From Streptomyces marispadix (lineage in GTDB: Bacteria > Actinomycetota > Actinomycetes > Streptomycetales > Streptomycetaceae), in NCBI RefSeq assembly GCF_022524345.1, contig NZ_JAKWJU010000002.1, positions 1,674,001 through 1,738,000 of the forward strand: 64,000 bases of DNA, given 5' to 3'. Below, one piece after another: positions 38,203-48,213 of the stretch. A model generated the notes under the pieces. That model was not told where the DNA came from and made no database searches. It worked only from the letters and a program-made list of their open reading frames with translations. Made by a program: the position numbers and the translations under genes. Within the stretch, counting starts at the first letter, position 1, and each line of letters opens with the position of its first letter.

Positions 38203-41076
38203 TCAGCCCGGTACGACGTTCACCAGCTTCGGCGCCCGCACGATCACCTTCCGGATGCCCGCGCCGTTCAGCGCCCCGACGATCGCGGGCTCGGCCAGCG
38301 CCAGCGCCTCCAGGTCGGCCTCCGAGATCGAAGGGGAGACCTCCAGCCGGGCCCTGACCTTGCCCTTGACCTGCACCACGCACGTCACGGTCTCCTCGAC
38401 CAGGTACGCGGGGTCGGCGACGGGGAAGTCCTCGTAGACGACGGTCTCCTCGTGACCCAGGCGCCGCCACAGCTCTTCCGCGACGTGCGGAGCCAGCGGC
38501 GCGATCAGCAGCAGCATCCGCTCGGCCACCGAACGCGGCACCTCACGCACCTTGGTGACGTGGTTGTTCAGCTCGGTGATCTTCGCGATGGCGGTGTTGA
38601 ACCGCAGCGCCGCCATGTCCTGTGTGACGCCGTCGATCGCCTTGTGCAGCGCCCGCAGCGTCTCCTCGTCCGGCTCGGTGTCGACGACGGTGACCTCGCC
38701 GGTCGTCTCGTCGACGACGTTGCGCCACAGCCGTTGCAGCAGCCGGTACTGGCCGACGACCGCGCGGGTGTCCCAGGGCCGTGAGACGTCCAGCGGGCCC
38801 ATCGCCATCTCGTACAGGCGCAGCGTGTCCGCGCCGTACTCGGCGCAGATCTCGTCCGGAGTGACCGCGTTCTTCAGGGACTTGCCCATCTTCCCCAGCA
38901 GCCTGCTGACCCGCTCGCCGTTGTGGAAGTACGCGCCGTCCCGCTCCTCCACCTCCGCCGCCGGTACGGCGATGCCCCGGCTGTCGCGGTAGACGTATGC
39001 CTGGATCATGCCCTGGTTGTACAGCTTGTGGAACGGCTCGGCCGACGAGACGTGACCCAGGTCGTAGAGCACCTTCGACCAGAAACGCGCGTACAGCAGG
39101 TGCAGCACGGCGTGTTCGGCGCCTCCCACGTACAGGTCGACGCCGCCGTGCGGAATGCCCTCCCGGGGTCCCATCCAGTAGCGCTCGACGCCGGGGTCGA
39201 CCAGACGTTCACTGTTGTGCGGGTCCAGATAGCGCAGCTCGTACCAGCACGAACCCGCCCAGTTGGGCATGGTGTTGGTCTCGCGGCGGAAGCGCCGCGG
39301 CCCCTTGCCGTCGCCCAGGTCCAGAGTGACGTTGACCCATTCCTCGTTGCGCGACAGCGGCGTCTCGGGGACGGTGTCGGCGTCGTCCGGCTCGAAGGTG
39401 CGCGGCGAGTAGTCGTCGACCTCGGGCAGTTGCAGCGGCAGCATCGACTCGGGCAGCGAGTGTGCGACTCCGTCCTCGTCGTAGAGGATGGGGAACGGCT
39501 CGCCCCAGTAGCGCTGGCGGCTGAACAGCCAGTCACGCAGCCGGTAGTTGACGGTGCCGGCGCCGATGCCCTCGCTCTCCAGCCACTCGGTCATCCGCGC
39601 CTTGGCGTCGGTGACGCCCAGGCCGTCCAGACTGACGGCGTCCGACGCGGAGTTGACGATCTTCGCGTCGTACGAGACGAACGCGTCGTCCCACGTGGCC
39701 GGGTCCGTGCCCCTGCCGTCGGACGGCTCCACCACGCAGCGCATCGGCAGTTCGAAGGCGCGGGCGAAGGCGAAGTCGCGGTGGTCGTGGGCGGGTACGG
39801 CCATGATGGCGCCCGTGCCGTACCCCATCAGCACGTAGTCGGCGATGAAGACGGGCACGCGCTCGCCGCTGACGGGGTTGGTCGCGTAAGCGCCGGTGAA
39901 GACGCCCGTCTTGTCCTTCGCCTCGGCCTGCCGCTCGACGTCGGACTTGGCTGCCGCCTGCGCCCGGTACGCCGCCACGGCAGTGGCGGGGTCGGCGTGA
40001 CCGCCCGTCCACACCTCGTGGGTGCCTTCGGGCCACTCGACGGGCACCACGTCGTCGACCAGGGGGTGTTCGGGAGCGAGCACCATGTACGTCGCCCCGA
40101 ACAGGGTGTCCTGGCGGGTGGTGAAGACCTCGATCCGGTCGTCGCCCAGCGGGAAGTCGATCCGGGCGCCCTCGCTGCGGCCGATCCAGTTGCGCTGCTG
40201 GAGCTTGATCGCCTCCGGCCAGTCCAGGCCCTCCAGGTCGGACAGCAGCCGGTCCGCGTAGGCGGTGATGCGCATGTTCCACTGGCGCAGCTTCGCCTTG
40301 AAGACCGGGTAGTTGCCGCGTTCGGAGCGGCCCTCCGCCGTGACCTCCTCGTTCGCCAGTACGGTGCCCAGGCCCGGGCACCAGTTGACGGGGGCGTCGG
40401 AGGCGTAGGCCAGCCGGTACTCGCCCAGGACCTCGGCCCGCTGTACGGAGTTCAACTCCTCCCAGCGCCCGAATCCTTCGGGTGTCTCACGCTCGCCCGA
40501 CTCGAACTGCCCGACCAGTTCGTCGATCGGACGTGCCCGCTCGGCCTCCTGGTCGTACCAGGAGTTGAAGATCTGGAGGAAGATCCACTGGGTCCACTTG
40601 TAGTAGTCCGGGTCGATCGTGGCGAAGGCGCGGCGCTGGTCGTGGCCCAGGCCCAGGCGGCGGAGCTGCGCCTTCATCTGGACGATGTTCGCCTCGGTCG
40701 AGCTGCGCGGATGCGTGCCCGTCTGCACGGCGTACTGCTCGGCGGGCAGCCCGAAGGCGTCGAAGCCGAGGGTGTGCAGGACGTTGTGCCCCGTCATCCG
40801 CTGGAAGCGGGCGAAGACGTCGGTGGCGATGTAACCCAGCGGGTGCCCCACGTGCAGGCCCGCGCCCGAGGGGTAGGGAAACATGTCCATGATGAACTTC
40901 TTGGGCCTGGCGACGGTCGCGGGGTCGCCGGACAGGTCGCCGTCGCCTGGGTTCGGCGCCTCGTATGTGCCCTGCTTGTCCCAGAAGTCCTGCCAGCGCG
41001 CCTCGATGTCGGCGGCCAGTGCCGCCGTGTAGCGATGGGGAGCCGCGCTCTCCGCGGCAGTCGTCGTCTCGGTCAT
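38203..41076 (-). CDS. leuS: leucyl-tRNA synthetase
   Basis: A 957-residue class Ia synthetase that charges tRNA-Leu. The HIGH motif is HVGH in [16 protein letters not shown] at about residue 75; the editing domain, the [17 protein letters not shown] zinc-less central region and the KMSKS-equivalent [15 protein letters not shown] are present, as is the anticodon-binding C terminus ending [13 protein letters not shown] instead of KMSKS is usual in actinobacterial LeuRS. ATG 41076 ([16 protein letters not shown]) has TGAGG upstream. A leader peptide and terminator directly upstream suggest attenuation by leucyl-tRNA supply. Confidence 0.96.
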   Translation of the reverse strand: MTETTTAAESAAPHRYTAALAADIEARWQDFWDKQGTYEAPNPGDGDLSGDPATVARPKKFIMDMFPYPSGAGLHVGHPLGYIATDVFARFQRMTGHNVLHTLGFDAFGLPAEQYAVQTGTHPRSSTEANIVQMKAQLRRLGLGHDQRRAFATIDPDYYKWTQWIFLQIFNSWYDQEAERARPIDELVGQFESGERETPEGFGRWEELNSVQRAEVLGEYRLAYASDAPVNWCPGLGTVLANEEVTAEGRSERGNYPVFKAKLRQWNMRITAYADRLLSDLEGLDWPEAIKLQQRNWIGRSEGARIDFPLGDDRIEVFTTRQDTLFGATYMVLAPEHPLVDDVVPVEWPEGTHEVWTGGHADPATAVAAYRAQAAAKSDVERQAEAKDKTGVFTGAYATNPVSGERVPVFIADYVLMGYGTGAIMAVPAHDHRDFAFARAFELPMRCVVEPSDGRGTDPATWDDAFVSYDAKIVNSASDAVSLDGLGVTDAKARMTEWLESEGIGAGTVNYRLRDWLFSRQRYWGEPFPILYDEDGVAHSLPESMLPLQLPEVDDYSPRTFEPDDADTVPETPLSRNEEWVNVTLDLGDGKGPRRFRRETNTMPNWAGSCWYELRYLDPHNSERLVDPGVERYWMGPREGIPHGGVDLYVGGAEHAVLHLLYARFWSKVLYDLGHVSSAEPFHKLYNQGMIQAYVYRDSRGIAVPAAEVEERDGAYFHNGERVSRLLGKMGKSLKNAVTPDEICAEYGADTLRLYEMAMGPLDVSRPWDTRAVVGQYRLLQRLWRNVVDETTGEVTVVDTEPDEETLRALHKAIDGVTQDMAALRFNTAIAKITELNNHVTKVREVPRSVAERMLLLIAPLAPHVAEELWRRLGHEETVVYEDFPVADPAYLVEETVTCVVQVKGKVRARLEVSPSISEADLEALALAEPAIVGALNGAGIRKVIVRAPKLVNVVPG

Positions 41077-41118
41077 CGTCCTCAAAGCTCCATCGGTCGT
41101 CCCTGCCGAGCACAAATG

Positions 41119-41143
41119 AAAAATCCCCTCGCACAGGAGGGGA
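41119..41143 (-). terminator. intrinsic terminator in the leuS leader (attenuator)
   Basis: Read on the minus strand: TCCCCTC (41143-41137), a six-base loop, GAGGGGA (41130-41124) and five T (41123-41119). It is only 43 bp before the leuS start, so it ends the leader transcript rather than a gene. T tracts of this quality are rare in this GC-rich window. Confidence 0.85.
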
Positions 41144-41144
41144 C

Positions 41145-41196
41145 GCCGCGCCGATTCCGGTCCGTCTCGCCCGGGACCGGGACTGATCAGCGCGGC
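41145..41196 (-). promoter_or_regulatory. stacked hairpins between leader peptide and attenuator
   Basis: Outer arms GCCGCGC (41196-41190) and GCGCGGC (41151-41145) enclose an inner 7-bp hairpin (41180-41174 with 41163-41157, CCGGTCC/GGACCGG). The outer 5' arm overlaps the end of the leader peptide, so a ribosome at its stop or stalled at the Leu codons would change the folding. This matches the 1:2/3:4 logic of classical attenuators; the exact alternative pairing was not resolved by eye. Confidence 0.6.
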
Positions 41197-41225
41197 CGGC
41201 TAAGCAGAAGGCGTACGGCACGCAT
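41187..41225 (-). CDS. leuS leader peptide
   Basis: A 12-residue frame, [12 protein letters not shown] then TGA, with three adjacent Leu codons CTT CTG CTT. CTT is rare in streptomycetes, making translation here sensitive to charged tRNA-Leu. The stop falls in the first arm of the leader hairpins and the attenuator terminator follows 44 bp later. No strong ribosome site precedes the ATG; a -10-like TACCCT (41237-41232) lies seven bases upstream of it, so the leader could be translated as a leaderless message. Recognised by position and composition, not by homology. Confidence 0.75.
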   Translation of the reverse strand: MRAVRLLLSRPR

Positions 41226-41427
41226 GCGGTCAGGGTACCGCAAGGGCGACGGCCCTTCGCACGGGGATTTCCCCACCTGTGCGGTGGCGGGGGACATGCC
41301 TGTCCCCGCGGGGTGGCATGCACCTCCCCGCTGGGCGGCGTGCACCCAAGTCAGCGCACTCGCAGGGGAGTCGGGCACCGGCCCGGCGGCGGGACCGTTG
41401 CGGGGAGCCGCCGGGGCGAAGGCCCGC

Positions 41428-41478
41428 AAAAGCAAAGAGGGCGACCGGTCACGGACTTGCGTGGACCTCGTCACCCTC
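41428..41478 (-). terminator. terminator of the first tRNA-Ala gene
   Basis: On the minus strand GAGGGTGAC (41478-41470) pairs with GTCGCCCTC (41445-41437, one G-U pair), followed by TTTGCTTTT (41436-41428). It sits eight bases after the tRNA 3' end. Confidence 0.8.
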
Positions 41479-41485
41479 GATCGAG

Positions 41486-41558
<73 letters not shown>

Positions 41559-41802
41559 GCAACAGATCCGCCGGGGGCTCGGCCCCTCAGCGGCGTCGCC
41601 AACCTTACACGGCCTCTGCCGCCTTCCGCCAAATCGGTTTCCCGCCGCCCTCACGCGCCCCGGCCCGGCCCGCGGCCCCGGCAGGTACTGTCGACGCCCG
41701 CGCGCCCCGTAAGCCCCGCATCACCGTCCTGAAGCAACCGTCCCGCACCACGGCCTGAACCACCGCCCCGAACCAGACCCGACTCCCGGAGCCCGCACCG
41801 CC

Positions 41803-43281
41803 GTGAGCGTCCTGCCCCAGTCCGCACAGAGCCGGTCACGCGGCCGAAGCGCGCCCCTGGCCCGGGTGCTGGACCGGCCGGTGCTGATCGCCTCCGGCGT
41901 CTGCCTGCTGTCCTTCGCGGCGTTCTGGACCGCACAGCGCGCGACCGGCGTCTCCATGATCGACATCATGGTCTACCGGGCCGAGGGCTGGACGGTGCGC
42001 ACCGGCGGCGATCTGTACGCGATGCGCGCCACCTACGCCGACCTCCCGACCACCTATCCGCCTTTCGCGGCGCTGCTGTTCACACCGTTGACGCTGCTGG
42101 ACGTAGCGGACATGCGGACCCTGGGCACCGCGGGAAACCTCGTACTGCTCGTCACGGTCGTCCACCTCTCGCTCCGGCTGATCGGGAGGATGCCCCGTCC
42201 CTCCCTGGCGCCGTACAGGTCCCGGACCTCCCGGCCCGCCTGGCTTTTCCGGCTGTCCGTGCTGCCACGTCCCGCCGCCGCGCTGCTGGTCTCCTCCGTC
42301 GCCGTGTGGTGCGAGCCGCTGTGGACGACGCTGCGCTACGGGCAGATCAATCTGCTGCTGACCGCGCTGGTGCTGTGGGACCTCTCACGCCGCCACGGGC
42401 ACCGCTTCTCCGGCGCGGGAATCGGGGCGGCGGCGGGCATCAAGCTCACGCCCGCGCTGTTCGCGGTCTTCCTCGCCCTCTGCGGCACGGTGCGGGCCGT
42501 GCGCCGGCGGCGAGCGGGCCGCCATGCCGGCACCGGCGGCGGCGTCCGGAACCACGAGCTGCGCCAATCGGCCGTCGCCGCGGGCACGTTCGCCTGCACG
42601 GTGCTGCTGGGCGCGCTGGTACTGCCGCGTGACTCGCGGCGGTTCTGGTTCGACGTCCTCTTCCGCTCCGAGCGCGTGGGGCATGCGGAGATCACCGACA
42701 ATCAGTCGCTGCGCGGTGTCGTGGCACGGCTGCTGCACACCGGCGAACCCGGCTGGCCATGGCTGGTGTTCGCCGTGCTCGTGGCGGTGACCGGTCTGGC
42801 CGTCGCCGCTGCGGCGGCCTCGGCGGACCGTCGGCGACTGCCGTACGCACCGGCGTGGGCGGCTCTCGTATGCGCGGTCACGGCGCTGCTGATCAGTCCC
42901 GTCTCGTGGTCGCACCACTGGGTGTGGTGCGTGCCGCTGGTGCTGCTGCTGGGCGCGGAGGCCCTGGCGCGCCAACGGCCCCTGCCGTGGGCGGCGTCTG
43001 CCGCGGCGGCGGCACTGCTCTTCTGCTCGTACGCGCTGTGGCTCGTCCCGCACGGCGCCACCGGCCCCGTGAAGCCCGAACTGCACCAGACGGGCGGCCA
43101 GATGGTGCTGTCGGCGCTCTATCCGGCGGCAGGGCTGGGCTTCTTGGCGCTGGCCGCAGTCACGGCCGTACGGGCACTGCGCACGCCGTCACCGCAGGCA
43201 ACGGACGGCGCGAACGGAGCTGACCGCCCGCACATGGCACGGATCGCGCGGCCGAACCGCGCCGCATCGGAGGCGGATTGA
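41803..43281 (+). CDS. GT87-type polyprenol-phosphate mannosyltransferase-like membrane protein
   Basis: A 492-residue protein with about ten hydrophobic segments (first at about residue 27, last at about 455). The signature is of the DUF2029/alpha-1,2-mannosyltransferase family: IDIMVYRAEGWTVRTGGDLY with the loop Asp, TTYPPFAALLFTPL, RYGQINLLLTALVLWDL, GAGIGAAAGIKLTPALF and SPVSWSHHWVWCVPL. These GT-C enzymes use lipid-linked mannose on the outer membrane face to build lipomannan-type glycolipids or glycoproteins. Start GTG 41803 is the first usable codon. It is flanked by the two identical tRNA-Ala genes on the opposite strand. Confidence 0.85.
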   Translation: MSVLPQSAQSRSRGRSAPLARVLDRPVLIASGVCLLSFAAFWTAQRATGVSMIDIMVYRAEGWTVRTGGDLYAMRATYADLPTTYPPFAALLFTPLTLLDVADMRTLGTAGNLVLLVTVVHLSLRLIGRMPRPSLAPYRSRTSRPAWLFRLSVLPRPAAALLVSSVAVWCEPLWTTLRYGQINLLLTALVLWDLSRRHGHRFSGAGIGAAAGIKLTPALFAVFLALCGTVRAVRRRRAGRHAGTGGGVRNHELRQSAVAAGTFACTVLLGALVLPRDSRRFWFDVLFRSERVGHAEITDNQSLRGVVARLLHTGEPGWPWLVFAVLVAVTGLAVAAAAASADRRRLPYAPAWAALVCAVTALLISPVSWSHHWVWCVPLVLLLGAEALARQRPLPWAASAAAAALLFCSYALWLVPHGATGPVKPELHQTGGQMVLSALYPAAGLGFLALAAVTAVRALRTPSPQATDGANGADRPHMARIARPNRAASEAD

Positions 43282-43347
43282 GCACCGGGGCGGGTCGAGC
43301 ACGGGGAGCGGGTCGGACGGCGGCGGGGCGCGTGACGGGCGCGGGCG

Positions 43348-43581
43348 TCAAGCCGTCGCGAAGGAGTAGAAGCGCTTCAAAGTGCAGTGCTCGTCGAGCA
43401 GACGCCCGTAGATGGGCTCGCCGTCCAGTTCGCGGTAGGTCTCGATCGGATCGCCCTTTATGATCAGCGCCCTCGCGCAGTCCTCGCACCAGTACTGGAA
43501 CTCGGGATTGACCGGCTCCATGTCGCGGACGATGGGCGTACCGCTGCCGCACCAGTCGCACTTCCGGCTGTGTGCACCCAT
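43348..43581 (-). CDS. small zinc-ribbon protein (77 aa)
   Basis: Begins MGAHSRKCDWCGSGTPIV and has a second pair in FQYWCEDCARALIIKG, giving CxxC...CxxC, a probable structural zinc site. The rest (DPIETYRELDGEPIYGRLLDEHCTLKRFYSFATA) is conserved-looking and partly helical. Function unknown. It starts six bases after the stop of another zinc-ribbon gene on the same strand, so the pair forms an operon. Confidence 0.75.
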   Translation of the reverse strand: MGAHSRKCDWCGSGTPIVRDMEPVNPEFQYWCEDCARALIIKGDPIETYRELDGEPIYGRLLDEHCTLKRFYSFATA

Positions 43582-43587
43582 CAGTCA

Positions 43588-43782
43588 TCAGCCCCAGCTG
43601 TGGCCGCAGGTCGTGCACACGTAGGAAACTCCTCCATTGTCGCCGAGCATCTGGGCAACGTTCGATGAACCGCATGCCGGACAAAGCAACGTCCGGGACG
43701 ACACCGCTGGACGGCCGGTGGCTGGACCTGTGCGCGGGCGAACCGGCTGCCGGCCGACCTCGACGAGGAGCACTGCCGACAT
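43588..43782 (-). CDS. small zinc-ribbon protein (64 aa)
   Basis: The C-terminal half, LCPACGSSNVAQMLGDNGGVSYVCTTCGHSWG, is a typical rubredoxin-like/TFIIS-like zinc ribbon with two CxxC knuckles. The N-terminal half is not conserved-looking. ATG 43782 has GGGAGGG nine bases upstream; a GTG start just before SSRTLLCPACG would give a shorter 37-residue form that is only the ribbon. Directly upstream of the 77-aa zinc protein. Function unknown. Confidence 0.65.
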   Translation of the reverse strand: MSAVLLVEVGRQPVRPRTGPATGRPAVSSRTLLCPACGSSNVAQMLGDNGGVSYVCTTCGHSWG

Positions 43783-44055
43783 CGCACACGTCCCTCCCCT
43801 CGGCCCTCCCCCTTCCGGCCATCACGATTCTGCCACGTTCTCCCACTGCACAGGAGGCCCGGTCGTCGTCAGGGGTGCGGACCGCGTCGTGAGGCGCAAG
43901 CCTCACAGGATCGACGGGGCCGGGCACAATCCGGTTCCGGATGTCTCAGGGGTTATCCCCACGGAAACCCGCAACGAAGCCCGCCCCCGGGCGAGACGAA
44001 GGCCATAGACCGCGGCGAGTGGAAGGCGGGACGGCACCGGAGGGGAAACGCCGTG
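43783..44055. other. gap between zinc-ribbon operon and tRNA terminator
   Basis: No gene is seen. The right end runs into the A-rich tract that forms the T run of the tRNA terminator on the minus strand; the left end should hold the promoter of the zinc-ribbon pair. Confidence 0.45.
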
Positions 44056-44110
44056 AAAAAGCAGCGAGGGCGACTCGGCCCGCGTATCGATGCGGACACT
44101 CGTCGCCCTC
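44056..44110 (-). terminator. terminator of the second tRNA-Ala gene
   Basis: On the minus strand GAGGGCGAC (44110-44102) pairs with GTCGCCCTC (44074-44066), then GCTGCTTTTT with a five-T run ending at 44056. The arms are the same as those of the other tRNA-Ala terminator while the loops differ. Confidence 0.85.
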
Positions 44111-44117
44111 CTGATCG

Positions 44118-44190
<73 letters not shown>

Positions 44191-44431
44191 GGGCAGTTCA
44201 CGACTTCGTCCACGGAGGTCTGCCGCTCCGTCGCGTGAACGGGAGGAAGCCTAACCGGCGACCAGGCCGGATGGGAAATCAACGGGAGGTCCGTCCCTTC
44301 CCGGCGGGGCCGGATTCCCCGAGAGCCATTCCCCGGGGCCCGAACTCCTGCGGCCCGGTCTGTTGCCGCCGGTTCCCCGCGGACGCGTCCCGGACGGCCC
44401 GCATTCCCAACGGGCGGATTCCTGCGGGCAG

Positions 44432-45106
44432 TCAGTCGTCGTCGCCGAGCACCGGCTGAGGCAGGGTGCCCGCGTTGTGCTCCAGCAGCCGCCAGCCCCG
44501 CGCGCCCTCGCCGAGCACGGACCAGCAGCAGTTGGAGAGCCCGCCCAGCGCTTCCCACGTATGAGGGACCAGACCCAGCAGGCGTCCGATGGTCGTACGG
44601 ATCGTGCCGCCGTGGCTGACGACGACCAGCGTGCCGCCAGGCGGCAGCTTCTCCGCATTGCGCTCCACCACGGGCGCGGCACGGTCGGCGACCTCGGTCT
44701 CCAGTTCACCGCCGCCGCGGCGCACGGGCTCGCCGCGCTTCCACGCCGCGTACTCGTCGCCGTAGCGCTCGACGATCTCCTCGTGCGTGAGGCCCTGCCA
44801 GGCGCCCGCATACGTCTCGCGCAGAGCCTCGTCGTGCGTCACGTCGAGGCCCGTGATCGAGGCCAGTTCGGCGGCCGTCGCCACCGTGCGCCGCAGATCG
44901 GAGGCGAGGATCGCGTCGGGACGCAGCGCCGCCAGCAGACGGGCGGCGCGGCGGGCCTGTTCCAGCCCGGCGGGCGTCAACTCGATGTCGGTGGAGCCCT
45001 GGAAGCGGCGCTCCAGGTTCCAGGCGGTCTGGCCGTGCCGCCACAGGACGATGCGGCGGTCGCGGCGTACGGGCGGCGCTGGGGTCACGGCGGGCTGTGC
45101 CGTCAC
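44432..45106 (-). CDS. histidine phosphatase (phosphoglycerate mutase-like)
   Basis: A 224-residue branch-1 histidine phosphatase. The catalytic RHG motif is IVLWRHGQTAWNLERRFQGSTDIELT, with the family's LASDLRRTVATA, the acidic LRETYAGAWQGLTHEEI and the second His in VVVSHGGTIRTTIGRLLGL. Candidate substrates include mannosyl-3-phosphoglycerate-type or nucleotide phosphates; actinobacterial members next to rsfS are often called glucosyl-3-phosphoglycerate phosphatase-like, which cannot be confirmed by eye. GTG start overlaps the rsfS stop (GTGA). Confidence 0.88.
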   Translation of the reverse strand: MTAQPAVTPAPPVRRDRRIVLWRHGQTAWNLERRFQGSTDIELTPAGLEQARRAARLLAALRPDAILASDLRRTVATAAELASITGLDVTHDEALRETYAGAWQGLTHEEIVERYGDEYAAWKRGEPVRRGGGELETEVADRAAPVVERNAEKLPPGGTLVVVSHGGTIRTTIGRLLGLVPHTWEALGGLSNCCWSVLGEGARGWRLLEHNAGTLPQPVLGDDD

Positions 45107-45597
45107 CGGGCGCCGTCGCTTCCGCCGTCCTGCCCGCCCTCCATGCCGTCGGCCGCCGCCTCCCTCGCGGCGTGCTCACGGTCCTTGCCCCTGGTCGCCT
45201 TGGCGTCCTCGGGCAGGTCGAGTTGGGGGCAGTCCTTCCAGAGCCTCTCCAGCGCGTAGAAGACCCGCTCCTCGCTGTGCTGCACATGCACCACGATGTC
45301 GACGAAGTCCAACAGCACCCAGCGCCCGTCCCGCTCGCCCTCCCGGCGGGCGGGCTTGGCGCCCTGCTCCTTCAGCAGCCGCTCCTCGATCTCGTCGACG
45401 ATGGCCTTGACCTGCCGGTCGTTGGGCGCTGAGGCCAGCAGGAAGGCGTCGGTGATGGCGAGGACGTCGCTGACGTCGTAGGCGACGATGTCGTGCGCGA
45501 GCTTGTCCGCTGCCGCCTGGGCGGCGGCGTCGATCAGCTCGATGGAACGGTCCGTGACGGTCACAGGCAAGGCTTTCGAATCGGAAGCGGCGGTCAT
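45103..45597 (-). CDS. rsfS: ribosome silencing factor RsfS (Iojap family)
   Basis: A 164-residue protein with VTDRSIELIDAAAQAAADKLAHDIVAYDVSDVLAITDAFLLASAPNDRQVKAIVDEIEE and WVLLDFVDIVVHVQHSEERVFYALERLWKDCPQL, the complete Iojap domain. It binds L14 and blocks subunit joining in stationary phase. The last 40 residues are a charged Asp/Gly/Arg tail beyond the usual domain. Part of a chain nadD - LytR_C - rsfS - phosphatase on one strand. Confidence 0.95.
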   Translation of the reverse strand: MTAASDSKALPVTVTDRSIELIDAAAQAAADKLAHDIVAYDVSDVLAITDAFLLASAPNDRQVKAIVDEIEERLLKEQGAKPARREGERDGRWVLLDFVDIVVHVQHSEERVFYALERLWKDCPQLDLPEDAKATRGKDREHAAREAAADGMEGGQDGGSDGAR

Positions 45598-45648
45598 GTG
45601 TGCGTACGCAGTATCAGGAACCAGGATCTCACGCCCGCCCGCGGGCTC

Positions 45649-47370
45649 TTACCCCTTGTAATCCCTGCCCAGCACGACCGTCACATCCGCGTTCGCGGCG
45701 CTCTTGCCCTTGCGTACCGCGCTGCCGGGCAGGGCGAGGGTCTTGGCCACTTCCTCCGCCTTGGCCTTGTACTTCGCGTCGCCGTACGTCACCTGGGAGC
45801 GTGCCTGCGCCTTGCTGCCGGCGCCGCCCTTGACGACCGTGTAACCGCTGTTGACGAGGTCCGCGGAGGCCGAGTCGTCGCTGCCGCGGTCGCCGCTGGC
45901 GTTGACGACCTTCACCCTGGGTGCCGCGTCCGGGTCGGTGTTCTTGACCGTGCCTCCCAGCACCTGCTTCACCAGGCCCTCGCTGGTGCGTGCGCTGAGC
46001 GTGCCGTTGGCCCTGACGGGCAGCACCTGCGTGCGGTACGAGCCGTCCTTGGCCTGGCTCGCCAGCTTCGCCAGCGACGCCCCCAGCTCCGGCTCGGGCA
46101 GTGACGGGTCGGGGATCTGGCCGAGGGTCTCGACCGTCCTCGTCGCGGACTCCGAGTCGCTGGAGAGCTTCCGCAGCGTCTGGTGCATGACCTCGCCGAA
46201 GCGCGCGAGCTGGCGGGTCTGCGGCTCTCCCCTGCCCCGGTACGTGGCGTAGGCGACGGCCGCCTGCCCGTCGAGGGTCTGTGCCTTGCCGCGTTCGACC
46301 AGCGGCTTGTCGCCCTTCTTCTCGCCGGGGACGGTGGCGTCGGCGTCCAGCTTGATGCCGCCCACCAGCTCGACGAGGTTCTCCAGATACGGGGTGTCCA
46401 GGCGCCAGCTTCCCTTGATGTCGGCGCCCAGCAGGGTGCCGAGAGCCTCTCGGGTGGGGGCCGTGCCCTCGTCCTCGACGGCCTTGGCGAGGGTGGTCGT
46501 GGTGCCGTTCTCACCGGAGACGGCGAGGGAGTTGGGGAGCAGAACCGTATTGCCGCGCTTGGCGTCGGCGTTGTCGACGAGCAGCGCGGTGGAGCTGCCG
46601 CCGCCGTCGAGCGAGCGCAGATGCACGACGATCACGTCACGCTGCTGACCCGCGGCCGTGGCAGCGCCGCCCTTGCTCTGGCCGAGGCCCGGCAGCTTGC
46701 CCGCGTACCAGAGGTATCCGACGCCGCCGACCGCGGCGAGGACGAGGACCACCACGAGCGCGACCACGCGGTTGCGGCCCTTGCGCTTGGCCTCCTCACG
46801 GCGCTCGGTGCGGCTCTCGCTGAACTTCAGCCAGTCGATGACGTCTTCGGAGTCGTCGGCGTCCTCTTCGATGAAGGAGAACTGCTCCGTGTGATAGCCC
46901 CCGCCCTGACCGGTGCCCTGGCCGCTGCCCTGACCGGTGCTTCCCGGGCCCGTGGCGCTGCCCGGACCGTGACCGTGGCCGGACGTGGGCTCCTGCTGCG
47001 GGATCCACTGCTGGGTCTGCTGCTGCGTCTGCTGCTGTGCGGCGCCCTGCGCGGCCTGCGGATACGGCTCGGCCTGCGGCTGCCCGGCGGACGGCGCCTG
47101 CTGTCCGTACGTGCCGTAGGCGTCGTAGCCGCCGGGACCGTCGTAGCCGTCGTAGCCGTAGCCCTGCGGCTCGGACTGCTGAGGCTGCTGGGGCTGTTGT
47201 GTCTGGTAAGGCTGCTGTACCGGCTGCTGCCGCGTGCCGTACTGCCCGCCGTCGTCGTAGCCGTAGACGGGCTGGCCGTACTCGTCGTACCCGACGACCC
47301 GGGGCTCCTGCTCGGGCTGCCGCGGGTTCTCCTGCCGCCCGTACGGGTCGTAGCCGTAGCGCTCGTTCAT
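45649..47370 (-). CDS. LCP/LytR_C-type cell-envelope protein
   Basis: A 573-residue membrane protein. The N-terminal 185 residues are a Gln/Tyr/Gly-rich low-complexity region ([22 protein letters not shown]). One membrane helix follows at about 205-225 ([19 protein letters not shown]). The outer part has a LytR-CpsA-Psr-like domain ([56 protein letters not shown]) and a C-terminal LytR_C domain ([41 protein letters not shown]). LCP proteins attach teichoic or glycan polymers to peptidoglycan. Start overlaps nadD stop (ATGA). Confidence 0.83.
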   Translation of the reverse strand: MNERYGYDPYGRQENPRQPEQEPRVVGYDEYGQPVYGYDDGGQYGTRQQPVQQPYQTQQPQQPQQSEPQGYGYDGYDGPGGYDAYGTYGQQAPSAGQPQAEPYPQAAQGAAQQQTQQQTQQWIPQQEPTSGHGHGPGSATGPGSTGQGSGQGTGQGGGYHTEQFSFIEEDADDSEDVIDWLKFSESRTERREEAKRKGRNRVVALVVVLVLAAVGGVGYLWYAGKLPGLGQSKGGAATAAGQQRDVIVVHLRSLDGGGSSTALLVDNADAKRGNTVLLPNSLAVSGENGTTTTLAKAVEDEGTAPTREALGTLLGADIKGSWRLDTPYLENLVELVGGIKLDADATVPGEKKGDKPLVERGKAQTLDGQAAVAYATYRGRGEPQTRQLARFGEVMHQTLRKLSSDSESATRTVETLGQIPDPSLPEPELGASLAKLASQAKDGSYRTQVLPVRANGTLSARTSEGLVKQVLGGTVKNTDPDAAPRVKVVNASGDRGSDDSASADLVNSGYTVVKGGAGSKAQARSQVTYGDAKYKAKAEEVAKTLALPGSAVRKGKSAANADVTVVLGRDYKG

Positions 47371-47993
47371 GACTGGGGCGCCTCCTCCCCGTACAGCCCC
47401 CGCTTGTTGATGTAGCGCACCACGCCGTCGGGCACCAGATACCAGACGGGATCTCCCCGCCGCACCCGTGCCCGGCAGTCCGTCGAGGAGATGGCCAGCG
47501 CGGGCACCTCCACCAGGGACACCCCGCCGTCCGGCAGTCCGGGGTCGGTCAGGGCGTGCCCGGGGCGGGTGGCGCCGATGAAGTGCGCGAGGGAGAAGAG
47601 TTCGTCGGCGTCGCGCCAGCCGAGGATCTGGGCGAGGGCGTCGGCGCCGGTGATGAAGAAGAGGTCGGTGTCCGGGTTGGCCGCCCGCAGATCACGCAGA
47701 GTGTCGATGGTGTACGTACGGCCGCCGCGGTCGATGTCGATGCGGCTGACCGAGAACTGCGGGTTGGAGGCCGTCGCGATGACCGTCATCAGATAGCGGT
47801 CCTCGGCGGGCGACACCTGCTGGTGGCTCTTCTGCCACGGCTGCCCCGTGGGCACGAAGACCACCTCGTCGAGGTGGAAACGAGTCGCCACCTCGCTGGC
47901 GGCGACGAGGTGCCCGTGGTGGATCGGGTCGAACGTCCCGCCCATCACTCCCAGCCGCCGCTTGCCGGTGCCGGGCACTATGTCCTCTCCCAT
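47367..47993 (-). CDS. nadD: nicotinate-nucleotide adenylyltransferase
   Basis: A 208-residue NAD-biosynthesis enzyme. Nucleotidyltransferase motifs: [22 protein letters not shown] (GTFDPxHxGH), [15 protein letters not shown], and the C-terminal [10 protein letters not shown] in place of ISSTxIR. It converts nicotinate mononucleotide to deamido-NAD. Start [15 protein letters not shown] at 47993 is as in other streptomycetes. First gene of the overlapping run with the LytR_C protein and rsfS. Confidence 0.95.
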   Translation of the reverse strand: MGEDIVPGTGKRRLGVMGGTFDPIHHGHLVAASEVATRFHLDEVVFVPTGQPWQKSHQQVSPAEDRYLMTVIATASNPQFSVSRIDIDRGGRTYTIDTLRDLRAANPDTDLFFITGADALAQILGWRDADELFSLAHFIGATRPGHALTDPGLPDGGVSLVEVPALAISSTDCRARVRRGDPVWYLVPDGVVRYINKRGLYGEEAPQS

Positions 47994-48213
47994 GCGAGCC
48001 GACCTTATCCCCTCGGACCCCGCTCCGCTGCTCCGCCTGTACGACGGGGAGGACACGGAGGGCGAGCCGGAGGAGTACGCGAGGGGCGGCGGCGCGGCCC
48101 CGGACAAGGCGGGCACGGGGCACGTGCGGCGCCGGGGGCGTGCGCTGAGCCCGTAGCGTGCGCGGACCGGCGGGCGCTCGCCCGGCGAGCACCGAGGTCG
48201 GCGGAGGCCGAGG

